The notes under the pieces are model-generated. The model did not search any database. It was not told the DNA's origin and saw only the letters and a program-made list of their open reading frames with translations. The position numbers were made by a program, and so were the translations under genes. A stretch of 22,371 nucleotides of DNA, taken from assembly GCA_035295705.1 (NCBI GenBank), contig DATGIN010000215.1, positions 1 through 22,371 of the forward strand. Direction: 5' to 3'. Source of the stretch: Poindextera sp035295705 (GTDB lineage: Bacteria > Pseudomonadota > Alphaproteobacteria > Caulobacterales > Caulobacteraceae). How positions within the stretch are numbered: position 1 is the stretch's first letter; each line of letters begins with the position of its first letter. Shown piece by piece: positions 7,601 to 16,700 of this stretch.

Positions 7601-8185
7601 ATGAAACGACGAGCAAGCTCCGCCGTGTTTGCGATTGCTTTGGCCGCGTCGGCCGTATCCGGCGTCGCGGCGACGGCGCAGCCCGCTGACTCGGTCGCGC
7701 CAGCCGACGCCAACCTGCAGGGCGACCAGTCGGTCGCCGCGAACGACTATGGGCGTGCGCTCGACTGGTATCGCTACAGCGGCGGGCGCGGAAACGCCGC
7801 CGCCGAGGTCGAGGTGGGCTACTTCTACCAGCACGGCATCGGCGCGCCGCAGGACTATGCGGAAGCGCTCCGGTGGTACCGCATGGCCGCCGACAAGGGC
7901 GACCCGCTGGCCGAGAACCAGCTGGGCTATATGTTCGCGCACGGGCTCGGCGTCGGGCCGGACTGCCGTTTGGCGGCGCGTTGGTTCCACTTGGCGGCGG
8001 CGCAGGGATCGCCCGCGGCCAAGTTCAATCTCGCGGCGTTAGCGCACAACGGCCGCTGTTCGTGGGGTTTCCTGCTGGAGGCTCGGGGCTGGCTGATCGA
8101 CCAGGAGACCGCCCAAGCAAACCCGCCGTCCGGGCCGCCGCTACGCCCCGTTCTGCCGCCGCCGCCGTTACCCGCCCGGCCGTAG
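7601..8185 (+). CDS. Secreted Sel1-like repeat protein (module copy 2)
   Basis: The product is 194 residues. The ATG at 7601 is preferred over the upstream TTG at 7580 because GGAGGGG (7588-7594) lies six bases before it. It has a signal peptide (MKRRASSAVFAIALAASAVS, ending near ATAQ). Sel1-type repeats follow (YFYQHGIGAPQDYAEALRWY; YMFAHGLGVGPDCRLAARWF), then the conserved RCSWGFLLEARGWLID segment. The proline-rich tail (PPSGPPLRPVLPPPPLPARP) differs from copy 1. It is a paralogue of the gene at 5524 with the same downstream neighbour, a secreted TPR gene 74 bases on. The family is firm; the function, presumably periplasmic scaffolding, is inferred. Confidence 0.87.
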   Translation: MKRRASSAVFAIALAASAVSGVAATAQPADSVAPADANLQGDQSVAANDYGRALDWYRYSGGRGNAAAEVEVGYFYQHGIGAPQDYAEALRWYRMAADKGDPLAENQLGYMFAHGLGVGPDCRLAARWFHLAAAQGSPAAKFNLAALAHNGRCSWGFLLEARGWLIDQETAQANPPSGPPLRPVLPPPPLPARP

Positions 8186-8259
8186 AAGTTTGAACCGTGG
8201 CCGGACGCCCCGGGAAGGCCGGGCGGCGTCGCGGCCGGGTAGTCCGAGTGGTGTAATTT

Positions 8260-9327
8260 ATGGCTAGGCCTTTTGGCGTTTTTTCAACTCGGCCCCTGCG
8301 AAGCATGTCGTTGAGCGCGATTGGTCTGATCCTGGCGATGCACGCCGCGCAGGCGACGTCGGCGCCGGTCGACAAAGCATGGGAGCGGTGCGCCGCCAGC
8401 GATCCGGACCAAGCCATCGCCGGATGCACCGAGCTCATCAACCAAGGGGTGGCGCCCGCGTCCGACCTTGCCGTGGCCTACAACAACCGGGGCATGGCCT
8501 ACGCGCAGCAAAGGCAGTTCGATCTCGCGATCGGTGACTTTGACAAGGCCATCGACGCCAAGCCCACCCAGGCTGAGCTCTACTTCAATCGCGGCGTCGC
8601 CTACGAGGGCAAGGGGGAGGACGACCAGGCCATCAACGACTTCACCCGGGCGATCGAACTTAAGCGCGACGACGCGGACGCGCTCGTGCATCGGGCGGCG
8701 ATCTACAGTCGCAAGGGCCTTTTCGACCAGGCGATCGCTGACGCTACCGACGCCCTTTCGCTCAACGCCGGCAACGCTGCGGCCTATGTCGAGCGGGGCT
8801 CGGCATACTACGCCAAGGGGCGCCTCCACGAGGCGATCGCGGACGCAACCAGCGCGATCAACCTGAAGCCTGACCTCAGCCGCGCCTACCTCGTGCGGGG
8901 CGCCGCTTTCGACGACACCGGCGACTTTGACCACGCTATCGCCGACGACACGGTGGCCATCCGGCTAAGCCCCAATACCGCAAAGGGATTCGTCTTCCGG
9001 GCGGCCGCCTACGAGGACAAGCGTCAGCACGACCAGGCGATCGCCGACGCCACCCACGCGATTGCCTTGCAACCCGACGCGCGCGCCTACGTCATCCGCT
9101 CCTGGGCGTACGTCGGCGAGCAGGCTTACGATCTCGCCATCGCCGACGCCAGCGAGGCGCTGAAGCTGCAGCCCGACTTCGCGATGGCCTACCACAACCG
9201 CGCTGTCGCCTACGAGCGCAAGGGCCTGCGCGACCAGGCGATCGCCGACTTCCGCGCCGCGCTGAGGGCCGATCCTGGACTCAAGCTGGCCGCTCAAGGG
9301 CTTACACGGCTCGGCGTCACGCCCTAG
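8260..9327 (+). CDS. Secreted TPR protein (module copy 2)
   Basis: The product is 355 residues from ATG 8260; an in-frame ATG at 8305 would still leave a signal peptide (MSLSAIGLILAMHAAQATSA). The mature N-terminus WERCAASDPDQAIAGCTELI matches the paralogue at 6123, including the two cysteines. Eight TPRs follow, each with the AYxxRGxAYxxKG and DQAIADxTxAIxLxPD pattern, and the protein ends soon after the last. It has two more repeats than copy 1, consistent with internal gain or loss of TPR units after the module duplicated. The ribosome-binding site is weak. A short CGCCG-ACT-CGGCG hairpin followed by TTT (9328-9343) comes right after the stop and may weakly terminate. Confidence 0.88.
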   Translation: MARPFGVFSTRPLRSMSLSAIGLILAMHAAQATSAPVDKAWERCAASDPDQAIAGCTELINQGVAPASDLAVAYNNRGMAYAQQRQFDLAIGDFDKAIDAKPTQAELYFNRGVAYEGKGEDDQAINDFTRAIELKRDDADALVHRAAIYSRKGLFDQAIADATDALSLNAGNAAAYVERGSAYYAKGRLHEAIADATSAINLKPDLSRAYLVRGAAFDDTGDFDHAIADDTVAIRLSPNTAKGFVFRAAAYEDKRQHDQAIADATHAIALQPDARAYVIRSWAYVGEQAYDLAIADASEALKLQPDFAMAYHNRAVAYERKGLRDQAIADFRAALRADPGLKLAAQGLTRLGVTP

Positions 9328-9918
9328 CGCCGACTCGGCGTTTCCGCCTGCGGCGGCAAGCGTCAGCGCGCGGTCGCAAGCGAGGGGTCTCGAGGGCGCA
9401 CTCAGGTAGCCGAATACAGGCCTCGCGCGTGTATTTTGGCCAAGCAAAGCTGCCAGTCGTCGGGAGACTGATCTCGGTTGGCGGTCGGCAAACCTGCTTT
9501 CGCCGCGGGCGTTTCTTCTGTGCGGCGAGTCTCGTTGTGGCCCAAGCGCCACATTTCTGCCGGATTTCGTCCACAGGCGGTGGAGCTCATACCTCTGAAA
9601 AGATTGCGCTTTTGTCAGACACACGCGTCCTGGCGCCGCAGTACTGTCATTAACAATTCCTAAACAGCGGCTTGACTCCTTACCCTGTAAGCGGTTTGCT
9701 CACAAAGCCGCCTAGCTTCAAGGGCTTTGCGGCCTCGACGGTGATGGGGGGCGTCCCAAACCCAGCGAGCAGTTCGCGTAGTCGGATCGGGGGAGCGGAT
9801 CGCGTCGAACACCGACGCGAGTTCTCTTCGTCGATACTCCGAGTACGGATGAAAGCGCCGCCCATAGTGGGCGGAGGGTGAGCGCGCGCCCTGAATTTCC
9901 CGCGCACGGAGGTATAGC
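9328..9918. other. Long non-coding interval with small inverted repeats
   Basis: No convincing gene is seen in this stretch of about 590 bases; the short frames present lack ribosome sites and any family resemblance. It contains the weak hairpin at 9328-9343 and a comparatively AT-rich patch at 9650-9710. That patch includes TTGACT (9672-9677), a possible -35, but no good -10. It also contains an inverted repeat CAAAGCC (9703-9709) / GGCTTTG (9723-9729). The strand change in GC relative to its surroundings makes a promoter for the following gene, or an unrecognised small RNA, plausible. Confidence 0.45.
9858..9874 (+). promoter_or_regulatory. Hairpin CCGCCCA-TAG-TGGGCGG ahead of the Gly/Ser-rich gene
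   Basis: A perfect 7-base stem with a 3-base loop ends 44 bases before the ATG at 9919. It is probably in the leader of that gene. It could be an operator or an mRNA-stabilising or attenuating hairpin. No T-tract follows. Confidence 0.35.
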
Positions 9919-10317
9919 ATGCGTCTATTCACACTTTTGGCGACCACCGCCGTGGCGCTTGGGGTTGCTGGCACAGCGGCGGCCGTTAGCGGCACGAACG
10001 GCGGCAGTGCGTCGTCGTCTTCGTCCGCTTCGTCGAGCGCCGGCGGCGGCTCGCACAACGGCGGCTTTGGCGTCGGCTTCTCGGGGGCGGGCAACGCCTC
10101 TGTTGGCGCCGTCGGCACCACGGAAGGGATCGGCACCAACGGCCTGACCACGGCCAACGTGGCGACCGTCTCGGGCTCGACCGGCTTCGCGTTCGGCGGC
10201 GGCGCCTCCGCCAACCACGGCGGCGGCGGCGGCGGCGGCAGCCAGACCGGGTCCGGCTCGGGCAGCGGCACGGCTTGCGGCCCGCATCCGTTCCCGACCA
10301 CGAACTGCATCCCGTAG
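9919..10317 (+). CDS. Small secreted Gly/Ser-rich protein
   Basis: The product is 132 residues, with ATG six bases after GGAGG (9908-9912). Residues 1-22 are a clean signal peptide (MRLFTLLATTAVALGVAGTA). The mature protein is low complexity: a Ser run (SASSSSSASSSAGGG), Gly/Phe/Ala and Thr/Asn stretches, a GGGGGGG run and a Ser/Gly run. A short cysteine-containing tail (ACGPHPFPTTNCIP) may close with a disulfide. No family is recognised. The sharp RBS, signal peptide and downstream hairpin support a real gene. It is an exported structural or matrix-like protein by composition only, and a neighbour of another exported Ser/Thr/Asn-rich protein at 10415. Confidence 0.75.
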   Translation: MRLFTLLATTAVALGVAGTAAAVSGTNGGSASSSSSASSSAGGGSHNGGFGVGFSGAGNASVGAVGTTEGIGTNGLTTANVATVSGSTGFAFGGGASANHGGGGGGGSQTGSGSGSGTACGPHPFPTTNCIP

Positions 10318-10337
10318 GAATCGGTTCGTTAGAGTTC

Positions 10338-10376
10338 CCGCCAGGAGGAAGCGCGAAAGCGGCTTCCTCCTGGCGG
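10338..10376 (+). terminator. Strong 15-bp hairpin after the Gly/Ser-rich gene
   Basis: The arms at 10338-10352 (CCGCCAGGAGGAAGC) and 10362-10376 (GCTTCCTCCTGGCGG) are perfectly complementary. The loop GCGAAAGCG can itself close as a GAAA tetraloop. It starts 21 bases after the stop codon. There is no T-run, so it may end transcription only weakly, protect the 3' end, or separate expression of the two low-complexity genes. Confidence 0.7.
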
Positions 10377-10414
10377 TGCTTACCAGGGGATTTTGGCGCG
10401 CAATCGGGAAAACG

Positions 10415-11200
10415 ATGATGAAAAGCTTCTTAGCCGGGATCGCGATGAGCGTCCTCCTGGGGTCCGCCGCAATGGCGCAGACCGCGACTTCCAACGCCAA
10501 TTCTACGTCGAACGGGGTGGGGATTTCGTCTAACGATTCGACGCAGACCTCGACGCAGACCTCGACCTCGAACTCGAACTCGAGCTCGCTCGGGATCGGC
10601 AAATCCTCGGCGGACAACGCGTCGAACAATCAGAACATCACCTTCAACAGCCCTCCAACGCCATCGACCCAAACGCTGCGGGCCGCGCCGTCTGCCATTG
10701 CACCAGCGCTGACGACCACGCTGACCGAAACGTGCATGGGCTCGAGCACCCTTGGCGTGTCGGGCCTGGGTTGGGGGGCCAGCGGCGGGACGACCTGGCG
10801 CGACGGTGAATGCGTTCGCCGCCTGAACGCCCGCGAGCTGGCGCAGACGCTCGGCGACCGCGAGGCCGCCCGCGAAGTGCTCTGCGGCAACGAAGAGGTC
10901 TTCCGCGTCTACAATGCGCTCGGGCGGCCCTGCCGCTTGACGCCCGCGGGGCTGCCTAACCCGGCGTTCGCCGGAGAGATCGCGGCTGCGCCGCCTCCTC
11001 CGCCGCCACCGCCTCCTCCGCCACCGCCTCCTCCGCCACCACCGCCTCCGCCGCCTCCGCCGCCGCCGACCACGGTAGCGCCGCCGGCCGGTGAGCGCGG
11101 CGCCGCGGACGCTCCGGCTCCGGATGCGCGGGCTTTCCGCCAGCTCAGCAGCAGCAGCGATCACCCGACCGTGCAGCTCGCGGAGTGGAGCGAGTCCTAA
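10415..11200 (+). CDS. Secreted protein: Ser/Thr/Asn-rich region, Cys domain, 26-proline run
   Basis: The product is 261 residues from ATG 10415, near GGGAA at 10406-10410; an upstream GTG at 10376 is inside a hairpin and was not used. A signal peptide (MMKSFLAGIAMSVLLGSAAM, cleaved near AQ) is followed by residues 23-80 rich in Ser, Thr and Asn. Residues about 105-175 are an ordered segment with four cysteines (107, 133, 157, 173), including TCMGSSTLGVSGLGWG, TTWRDGECVRRLNARELA and LGDREAAREVLC. I have an impression of similar domains in alphaproteobacterial exported proteins but cannot name one. Residues 193-218 are 26 consecutive prolines, and the tail is Ala/Pro/Asp-rich. It is probably an envelope or surface protein spanning the periplasm through the proline rod. 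Translation of the proline run would be expected to depend on EF-P. Confidence 0.8.
   Translation: MMKSFLAGIAMSVLLGSAAMAQTATSNANSTSNGVGISSNDSTQTSTQTSTSNSNSSSLGIGKSSADNASNNQNITFNSPPTPSTQTLRAAPSAIAPALTTTLTETCMGSSTLGVSGLGWGASGGTTWRDGECVRRLNARELAQTLGDREAAREVLCGNEEVFRVYNALGRPCRLTPAGLPNPAFAGEIAAAPPPPPPPPPPPPPPPPPPPPPPPPPPTTVAPPAGERGAADAPAPDARAFRQLSSSSDHPTVQLAEWSES
10991..11068 (+). repeat. 26-codon polyproline tract
   Basis: This is an uninterrupted run of CCG, CCT and CCA codons (78 bases) made of imperfect CCGCCTCCT-type triplet blocks. The length is confirmed by residue counting on both sides. It is likely prone to length variation by slippage. Confidence 0.85.
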
Positions 11201-11232
11201 ACCCGCGGCGGCTAGAGCGCCGCTGACAAGTC

Positions 11233-11268
11233 GGGCCCACGGAGCGCGGCTCCGTGGGCCCTTTCGTT
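11233..11268 (+). terminator. Rho-independent terminator after the polyproline protein
   Basis: GGGCCCACGGAGC (11233-11245), loop GCG, GCTCCGTGGGCCC (11249-11261), then TTTCGTTT. This is a perfect 13-base stem with a modest T-rich tail, 32 bases after the stop at 11200. It is the clearest intrinsic terminator in the window. Confidence 0.85.
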
Positions 11269-11501
11269 TGCACGCGCTTTGCCGGCCGCCCGGAGCGCCG
11301 AAGCTGCTGACGTGCGCTTCGGTCGTGGCCTTGACGCCTTGCCGCGGGCGCGATCCCGCATCCGTAGCCGGGCCGGCGGCTTTTAGCTGAAGGTGCGGCC
11401 AAGGTCGCGCCGTCGCAGCGCTTTCGTGGGAGGTCAGAGTCCGGGCTCGGCGCCGGCGCCATAGCCTGCCCGGCGAGGGCTTCGACCATCGACCCCTCGC
11501 G
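11269..11501. other. Non-coding gap between convergent genes
   Basis: This is about 230 GC-rich bases between the terminator and the end of the sulfotransferase gene, which runs on the other strand. Nothing recognisable was seen; frames across it have no ribosome site or family resemblance. Confidence 0.5.
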
Positions 11502-13577
11502 CTAGTAACGGGACGCTGCGGTGGAAGGATGGAGCTCGTCGAGCAGGGGCTTGAGGAACGGCTCGTACATCCGCCAGCGTCCAACCGAACCGTCATAGAT
11601 GGGCTGGCGCACTTGGATGGCGCTGGATGTGCGCACCGCGCGCTCGGTCAGGTGAAACTCCAGGCAACGCGGATCCCAATCAAGACCGCAATGCGCGATG
11701 ATGCGCCGGGCCTGCCCCTCGAGATCGGCGATGACGTCCTCGTATTGGACATCGATCATTACGTCTTCTGGCAGCAACGCGCGCCAATGCGCCATGATCG
11801 CCTCGTAGGCTCGGTAGTAGCGTCCCAGCTCTCCGAGGTCGTAGGTGTACGGGAGGTTCCCCTCGAACAACTTCGAAAAGCAGGACAGACACGTATCGAG
11901 GGGGTCTCGACGGGCGTGGATGATGCGCGCATTGGGCAGCGCCAGGTGGATAAGGCCAGCGCACAGGAAGTTGTGCAGCGTTTTGTCGGTGACTCGCTGC
12001 GCCAAGGACGCAGAAGCATCGAGACCGGCGAGGTAGCTTTGGCCGAGTCGTCTCAGCTCACGCGCGGACATGCGGGGCACCGCTTCCGGAAAGCGCCAGC
12101 CTGCCGTCTCGTCGGCTTCGAGCGCCGTTATGGTCCTGGGAAAGCGCTCGGTCTCGCCGGCTGCGAAAACCTTGGGGTGGCTCGCTAGGATTTGCTCGGC
12201 CAACGTGGTCCCCGACCGCGGCATACCCAGGACGAACACGGGCCGATCCGATGGATCTCCGCAACCCGCATGGGCCGAGATCAGCCCGGGCGTGAAGACC
12301 GCCCGGATACGCTCGAAAAGGCCGAGGTCTGCCGTTTCGTCGTAGGCGGTCTTGCTCCGTTTCATGGCGTTGGCGGGCAACAGGCGCTGAAACGATGCGG
12401 CCGGATCGCCGTTCTCGGCGAACACCTTCGCCAAGGCGAACTGAAGTTCGATCTGGTCATCGAAGGCGAGCGAGGGCAGATCACGCTCCAGCGCTTGCAT
12501 GGCCCGGACGTGGGGATCGCCGAGCGCCAGCCGTTTGGACTGCGCCAGGTGGTAGTAGGAGCGAACCCTCGTCGGGGCGAGCGCGATCGCCTGCTCGACG
12601 GCGTCGTTCGCCTCGCTGAAACGTCCGAGCTCCGTCAACAGGACGCTCTTGTTGTCATACGCCTCGGCATAGTCTGGCTGGAGTCCGATCGCCCTGTCGT
12701 AGCTCGCCAGCGCGTCAGCTGCCCGACCGAGCTCGTACAGGGTCACGCCCCGACCGCTGTAGGCGGCCGCAAAGTCCGGCTTCACCGCGATCGCGGTGTC
12801 GTAGCTTGCCAACGCTTCGTCGAACCGGTTGAGTTCGTGGAGCGCCAGCGCGCGGTTGTTGTGAGCTTCTGCGTGATCAGGCTGGAGCGCGATCGCCCGG
12901 TCGTAGCTGGCCAAGGCTTCCTCAAGCTCGCTGAGCTCGTAAAGCGCGAGGCCGCGGTTGTAGTGAACGCCGGCACGGCCCGGGTCGAGCGAGGCGGCCA
13001 CATCGAAGCCGGCCACAGCTTCCATCGGCCGCCCGAGCTTTCTTAGAGCGATCGCGCGGTTTACGTGCGCATCGACATAGTCGGGCCTGAGCGCGATCGC
13101 TCTGTCGCAGCTGGCGACGGATTCCGCATCCCGCTCCAGCCCGGCGAGCGCGACCCCGCGATTGTTGTACGCGTCCGCCAGGTCCGGCTTGAGGGTGATC
13201 GCGGCGTCATAGCCGGCGACGGCTTCATCGCGACGTTCGAGCCGAAGCAGCGTGTTGGCGCGGTTATAATGCGCGCCCACGTAGTCGGGGTTGAGCGCGA
13301 GCGCGTTTGTGTAGCGGACGAGCGCCTCCTCGAGGCGACCGCCCATCTGCAAGGCGTTGCCACAGCCGTTGTGGAGACTGGCGTTGTTGGGATCGAGGTC
13401 GATCGCCTGGTCGTAGCACCGCACCGCCTCGTCGAGGCGGCCGAGCCCGTTGAGGGCGTTGGCCAACGCGGCATGCAGCTCGGCGGAGGCGCCGTTGGCC
13501 GCCACGGCGATGGAGAGTCGCTCGACCGCCGCCTCCGGCGTCTCGTTTCCAGGCTGGCCGGCCAGCTGGTCCGCCAT
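11502..13577 (-). CDS. TPR-sulfotransferase (PAPS-dependent)
   Basis: The product is 691 residues with no signal peptide, so it is probably cytoplasmic. Residues about 30-340 are about nine TPRs. Residues about 445-690 are a Sulfotransfer_3-type domain. The 5'-phosphosulfate loop is VFVLGMPRSGTTLAEQIL (448-465). The 3'-phosphate site is RIIHARRDPLDTCLSCF (551-567). A C-terminal RQPIYDGSVGRW segment (657-668) is also present. By family it transfers sulfate from PAPS to a protein or glycan, with the TPRs likely binding the acceptor; the acceptor is unknown. The start ATG 13577 has GAGGAA upstream. Its first residues (MADQLAGQPGNETPEA) and upstream region match those of the gene starting at 17707, while its TPR block matches the second half of that protein. 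It appears to be a recombinant gene. It is transcribed in the same direction as the glycosyltransferase, 197 bases downstream of it. Confidence 0.92.
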   Translation of the reverse strand: MADQLAGQPGNETPEAAVERLSIAVAANGASAELHAALANALNGLGRLDEAVRCYDQAIDLDPNNASLHNGCGNALQMGGRLEEALVRYTNALALNPDYVGAHYNRANTLLRLERRDEAVAGYDAAITLKPDLADAYNNRGVALAGLERDAESVASCDRAIALRPDYVDAHVNRAIALRKLGRPMEAVAGFDVAASLDPGRAGVHYNRGLALYELSELEEALASYDRAIALQPDHAEAHNNRALALHELNRFDEALASYDTAIAVKPDFAAAYSGRGVTLYELGRAADALASYDRAIGLQPDYAEAYDNKSVLLTELGRFSEANDAVEQAIALAPTRVRSYYHLAQSKRLALGDPHVRAMQALERDLPSLAFDDQIELQFALAKVFAENGDPAASFQRLLPANAMKRSKTAYDETADLGLFERIRAVFTPGLISAHAGCGDPSDRPVFVLGMPRSGTTLAEQILASHPKVFAAGETERFPRTITALEADETAGWRFPEAVPRMSARELRRLGQSYLAGLDASASLAQRVTDKTLHNFLCAGLIHLALPNARIIHARRDPLDTCLSCFSKLFEGNLPYTYDLGELGRYYRAYEAIMAHWRALLPEDVMIDVQYEDVIADLEGQARRIIAHCGLDWDPRCLEFHLTERAVRTSSAIQVRQPIYDGSVGRWRMYEPFLKPLLDELHPSTAASRY

Positions 13578-13636
13578 CCGGTCGCATTCCTCGTCGCCAC
13601 GACAGCCGCGGGTACAAGCGCGCGCCTGCCCGCTCG

Positions 13637-13675
13637 GCGCAGACTAGCGCAGCTTGAGGCGAGGCCGAAATCGCC
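13637..13675 (-). promoter_or_regulatory. Conserved upstream block (copy 1) with GCGC-N6-GCGC palindrome
   Basis: The plus strand carries GCGCAGACTAGCGC (13637-13650), then AGCTTGA (13651-13657) and CGAAATCGCC (13666-13675). The same elements in the same order and nearly the same spacing occur at 17769-17808, upstream of the neighbouring TPR-glycosyltransferase. The block ends 60 bases from this start codon and 62 from the other. It is a candidate promoter or operator shared by the two genes, or the remnant of a duplicated 5' region. Confidence 0.5.
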
Positions 13676-13774
13676 GCCGCCCCTCAGTTTCCGCAGGCGC
13701 CGCTTCTCCCGGCCCCGCTTTCTGAGGCCGCCGGGCTGCGCTGCCGGCGCCAGGGCGGACCGCGGTCCAGCCCG

Positions 13775-16700
13775 CTAGAAGAAGCGCGCCGCGAGCTCGT
13801 CTCTCACCCGAGCGACGACGGAAGGCCAGTCACCGGGACGCGGCTGGCGGAAGAGTCGCGCGCTGGGATACCAGGGGCAGTCTTCGCCTTCCCGAAACCA
13901 GCGGAAGTCCGGCAGGAAGGCCAGGAGGACCCAGACAGGCTTGCCGAGGGCGCCGGCCAGGTGGGCCACGCTGGTATCCGAGGTGACGACCAGATCCATC
14001 TGGTCGATCGCCGCGGCTGCCTCGGCGAAGTCGTCGAGCATCGGACCCAAGACATTCAGCTGGCTGAACCGTGCGAGGGTCTCGGCGTCGCGCTCGCGAA
14101 CGTCCTTCTGGAGCGAGAACCACTCCACGTCCGCCGACAATAGCGGCGCAAGCTGTTCCAGCTTCATCGAGCGGCGCATATCGCCCTTGAACTTCGGATT
14201 GCCGCTCCACACCAGGCCGACACGAGGCCGGGTCCGTGGAGGCAGACGATCGGCCCAGCGCGCGACCAGCTGTGGGTCAGCCTCGAGATAGCGCGGCCGT
14301 GCAGGGATCGACTCCATCGTCGTCCGGAAGGCGAGCGGCAGGCTGAGGAGCGCGGCGTGAAAATCGAATGCCTGCGGCGCCTCTTTGCCGCCAATGATCT
14401 CGATCTCCGGCTCCCACTGCCGCAGCAGCCGGACCAGGGCGTCCTGCGCCGAGATGACCACCCGCGCGCCTCGGTCCCGAACCATCCATGCGTAGCGGCA
14501 GAACTGCAGCGTGTCGCCAAACCCCTGCTCCCAGTGCAGGAACACGGTCTTGCCGCCGATGTCTTCGCCGCCCATCCAGTGCGGCTGCGCATAGGTTTCG
14601 CTCCCCAACGGCTCCCTTTTTCGCTTCCGGGCTTCGTAGAGCGGCCACCCCTCGTCGAAGCGGCCAAGGGTCAGCAACGTGAGGCTCTTGTTGAAGGCCG
14701 CATCGGCGAGGTCTGGGTCGCGCTTGAGGGCCTCGTCAAAGCTGGCCAACGCTTCCTCTAGTCGGCTTTGGTCGTGCACCGCCCATCTACGGTTGTCGAG
14801 CCCGCCAACGAGATCGGGCTTCACGGCGACCGCCTTTTCGTAGCTGGCGAGCGCCTCTTCGGTCCGCCCGAGTGCGTGCAAAGTCACTCCGCGACCGCTG
14901 TGCGCCTCCGCGAGGTCCGGATTCAGTGCAATCGCTGTCTCGAAGACCGCCAGCGCGGCGTCTAGCTGGCCGAGGTCGTGAAGGACCATGGCTCGGTTGT
15001 TATGGGCCTCGGCGAGGCCGGGCTGGAGCACGATCGCCCTATCGTAGCTGGCCATCGCCTCATCGACCCGACCGAGCTCGTGCAGGGTTGCGCCCCGACC
15101 GCTGTAAGCGCCTCCAAAATCCGGCTTGAGCGCGATCGCCGTGTCGTAACTCGCGAGCGCCTCCTCGAACCGGCCGAGATCATGAAGCGCCAAGGCCATG
15201 TTGAGTCGGGCTTCGGGGTGGTCCGGCCTCAGCGCAATCGCCTGCTCGTAGCTGGCGACAGCCTCTGCCGGCCGCCCGAGCTTGGCCAGAGCGACGCCAC
15301 GATTGTTGTGCGCGTCGAACAGATCAGGCTGCAGCCGAATCGCGGCGCTGTAGCCATCGACGGCCTCTTCGAGGCGCTCGAGCTTGAGCATCGTGTTGGC
15401 GCGATTGTGGTGAGCGCCCATGTAGTCAGGGTCGAGGGCGAGCGCGTTTGCGTAGCTGACAAGCGCTTCCGCCAGGCGGCCGAGCATCTGCAACGCATTG
15501 CCGCAACCGTTGTGAGCTTTCGCGTTGTTGGGGTCGAGCGCGATCGCCCGGTCGTAGCTGCGCACCGCCTCGTCGAAGCGGCCCAGCGCGTTGAGGGCGG
15601 TGGCCAGCGCAGCCTGGGTGGCCGCCGTCGCTCCTTTCGCTGCGGCGGCGGCGCCAAGCAGCCCGACCGCCAGGTCAGGTCGCCCGGCCTGCTGCGCCAT
15701 CAGCCCAAGCTCCAGCGCGGCCTCGGCGTGGTGCGGGTCGCGCGCCAGTACCTGCTGGTAGAGGTTTTGAGCGGCCGTGAGATGCTGTTGCGCGCGCAAC
15801 TCGGAAGCGAGCTGGAGCATCGCGTGCAGGTCAGCCGCCTCGGCGACGGCTTCAGTTGCGTGGTGTGGCGCGGCTGCGGCAGACGACATCGCGAAGCGTG
15901 ACCGCAGTTCGTCCCGGACCTTCGCTATGACCGGAGACCAGTCTCCGAGGCTGGCTTGGCGGAAGAGGCGGGCGCTGGGATACCAGGGGCTGTCCTCTCT
16001 CTGCCGCAACCACCGGAAGTCGGGGCCGTACGGCAGCAGGACCCAGACAGGCTTGCCCAAGGCCCCGGCCAGGTGCGCGATGCTGGTGTCGACCGTGAGG
16101 ACGAGGTCCAGCTCGTCGATGAGGGCCGCCGTGTCCGCGAAGTCGCCCAGTTCCGGGCCGAGCGCGTAGATGCGGCCGAGCCGCGAGAGGGTCTCTGCAT
16201 CGCCCTCGCGGACCTCCTTCTGCAGCGACACCCATTCCGCGTCGAGGGAGAGCAGCGGCTCGAGCTCGCCCAACGCGATCGAGCGATTGCGGTCGTTCTT
16301 GTGCTTGGGGTTGCCGCTCCAGACGAGCCCGATGCGCGGCCGGGTGCGGGGCGGCAGACGGTCACGCCAGCGCGCCTTCAGCGTGGGATCGCCGGCCAGA
16401 TACCGAGGCTCTGCCGGTACGGTCTCGACGGTCGTGCCAAACGCGTGCGGCAGGCTCATCAGGGGCGCATACAGATCGAACGCCGCCGGCATCTCCCGCT
16501 CGCCGATAATCTCGATCTGCGGCTCGAGCTGCTTCAGCAGGCGCACGAGCGGGTCCTGGACGGACATCACCACCCGCGCGCCGCGGGCGTGAGCCAGTTT
16601 GGCGTAGCGACAGAATTGTAGCGTGTCGCCCAGGCCCTGCTCATAGCGCAGGAAGACCGTCTTCCCAGAGATGTCCTCGGCGCCGAGCCACTCCGCCTGC

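Noticed and set aside
6962..7990. Minus-strand open frame of about 340 codons across the octapeptide-repeat and Sel1 genes
   Set aside because: It is antisense to genes with signal peptides and good ribosome sites; composition is typical of a shadow frame.
9570..9615. Possible initiator-tRNA-like anticodon segment (GAGCTCATACCTC)
   Set aside because: No acceptor stem, D arm or T-loop GTTCGA in the right places.
9317..9660. Several short frames on both strands after the second TPR gene
   Set aside because: No ribosome sites, overlapping one another, no family resemblance; treated as non-coding.
10430..11596. Minus-strand 388-codon frame opposite the polyproline protein
   Set aside because: Its Arg/Trp runs are simply the reverse of the proline codons; it crosses a strong terminator and has no recognisable domain.
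13757..13768. 12-bp palindrome GGACCGCGGTCC after the glycosyltransferase stop
   Set aside because: No loop or T-run for a terminator and no second copy; too little to call.
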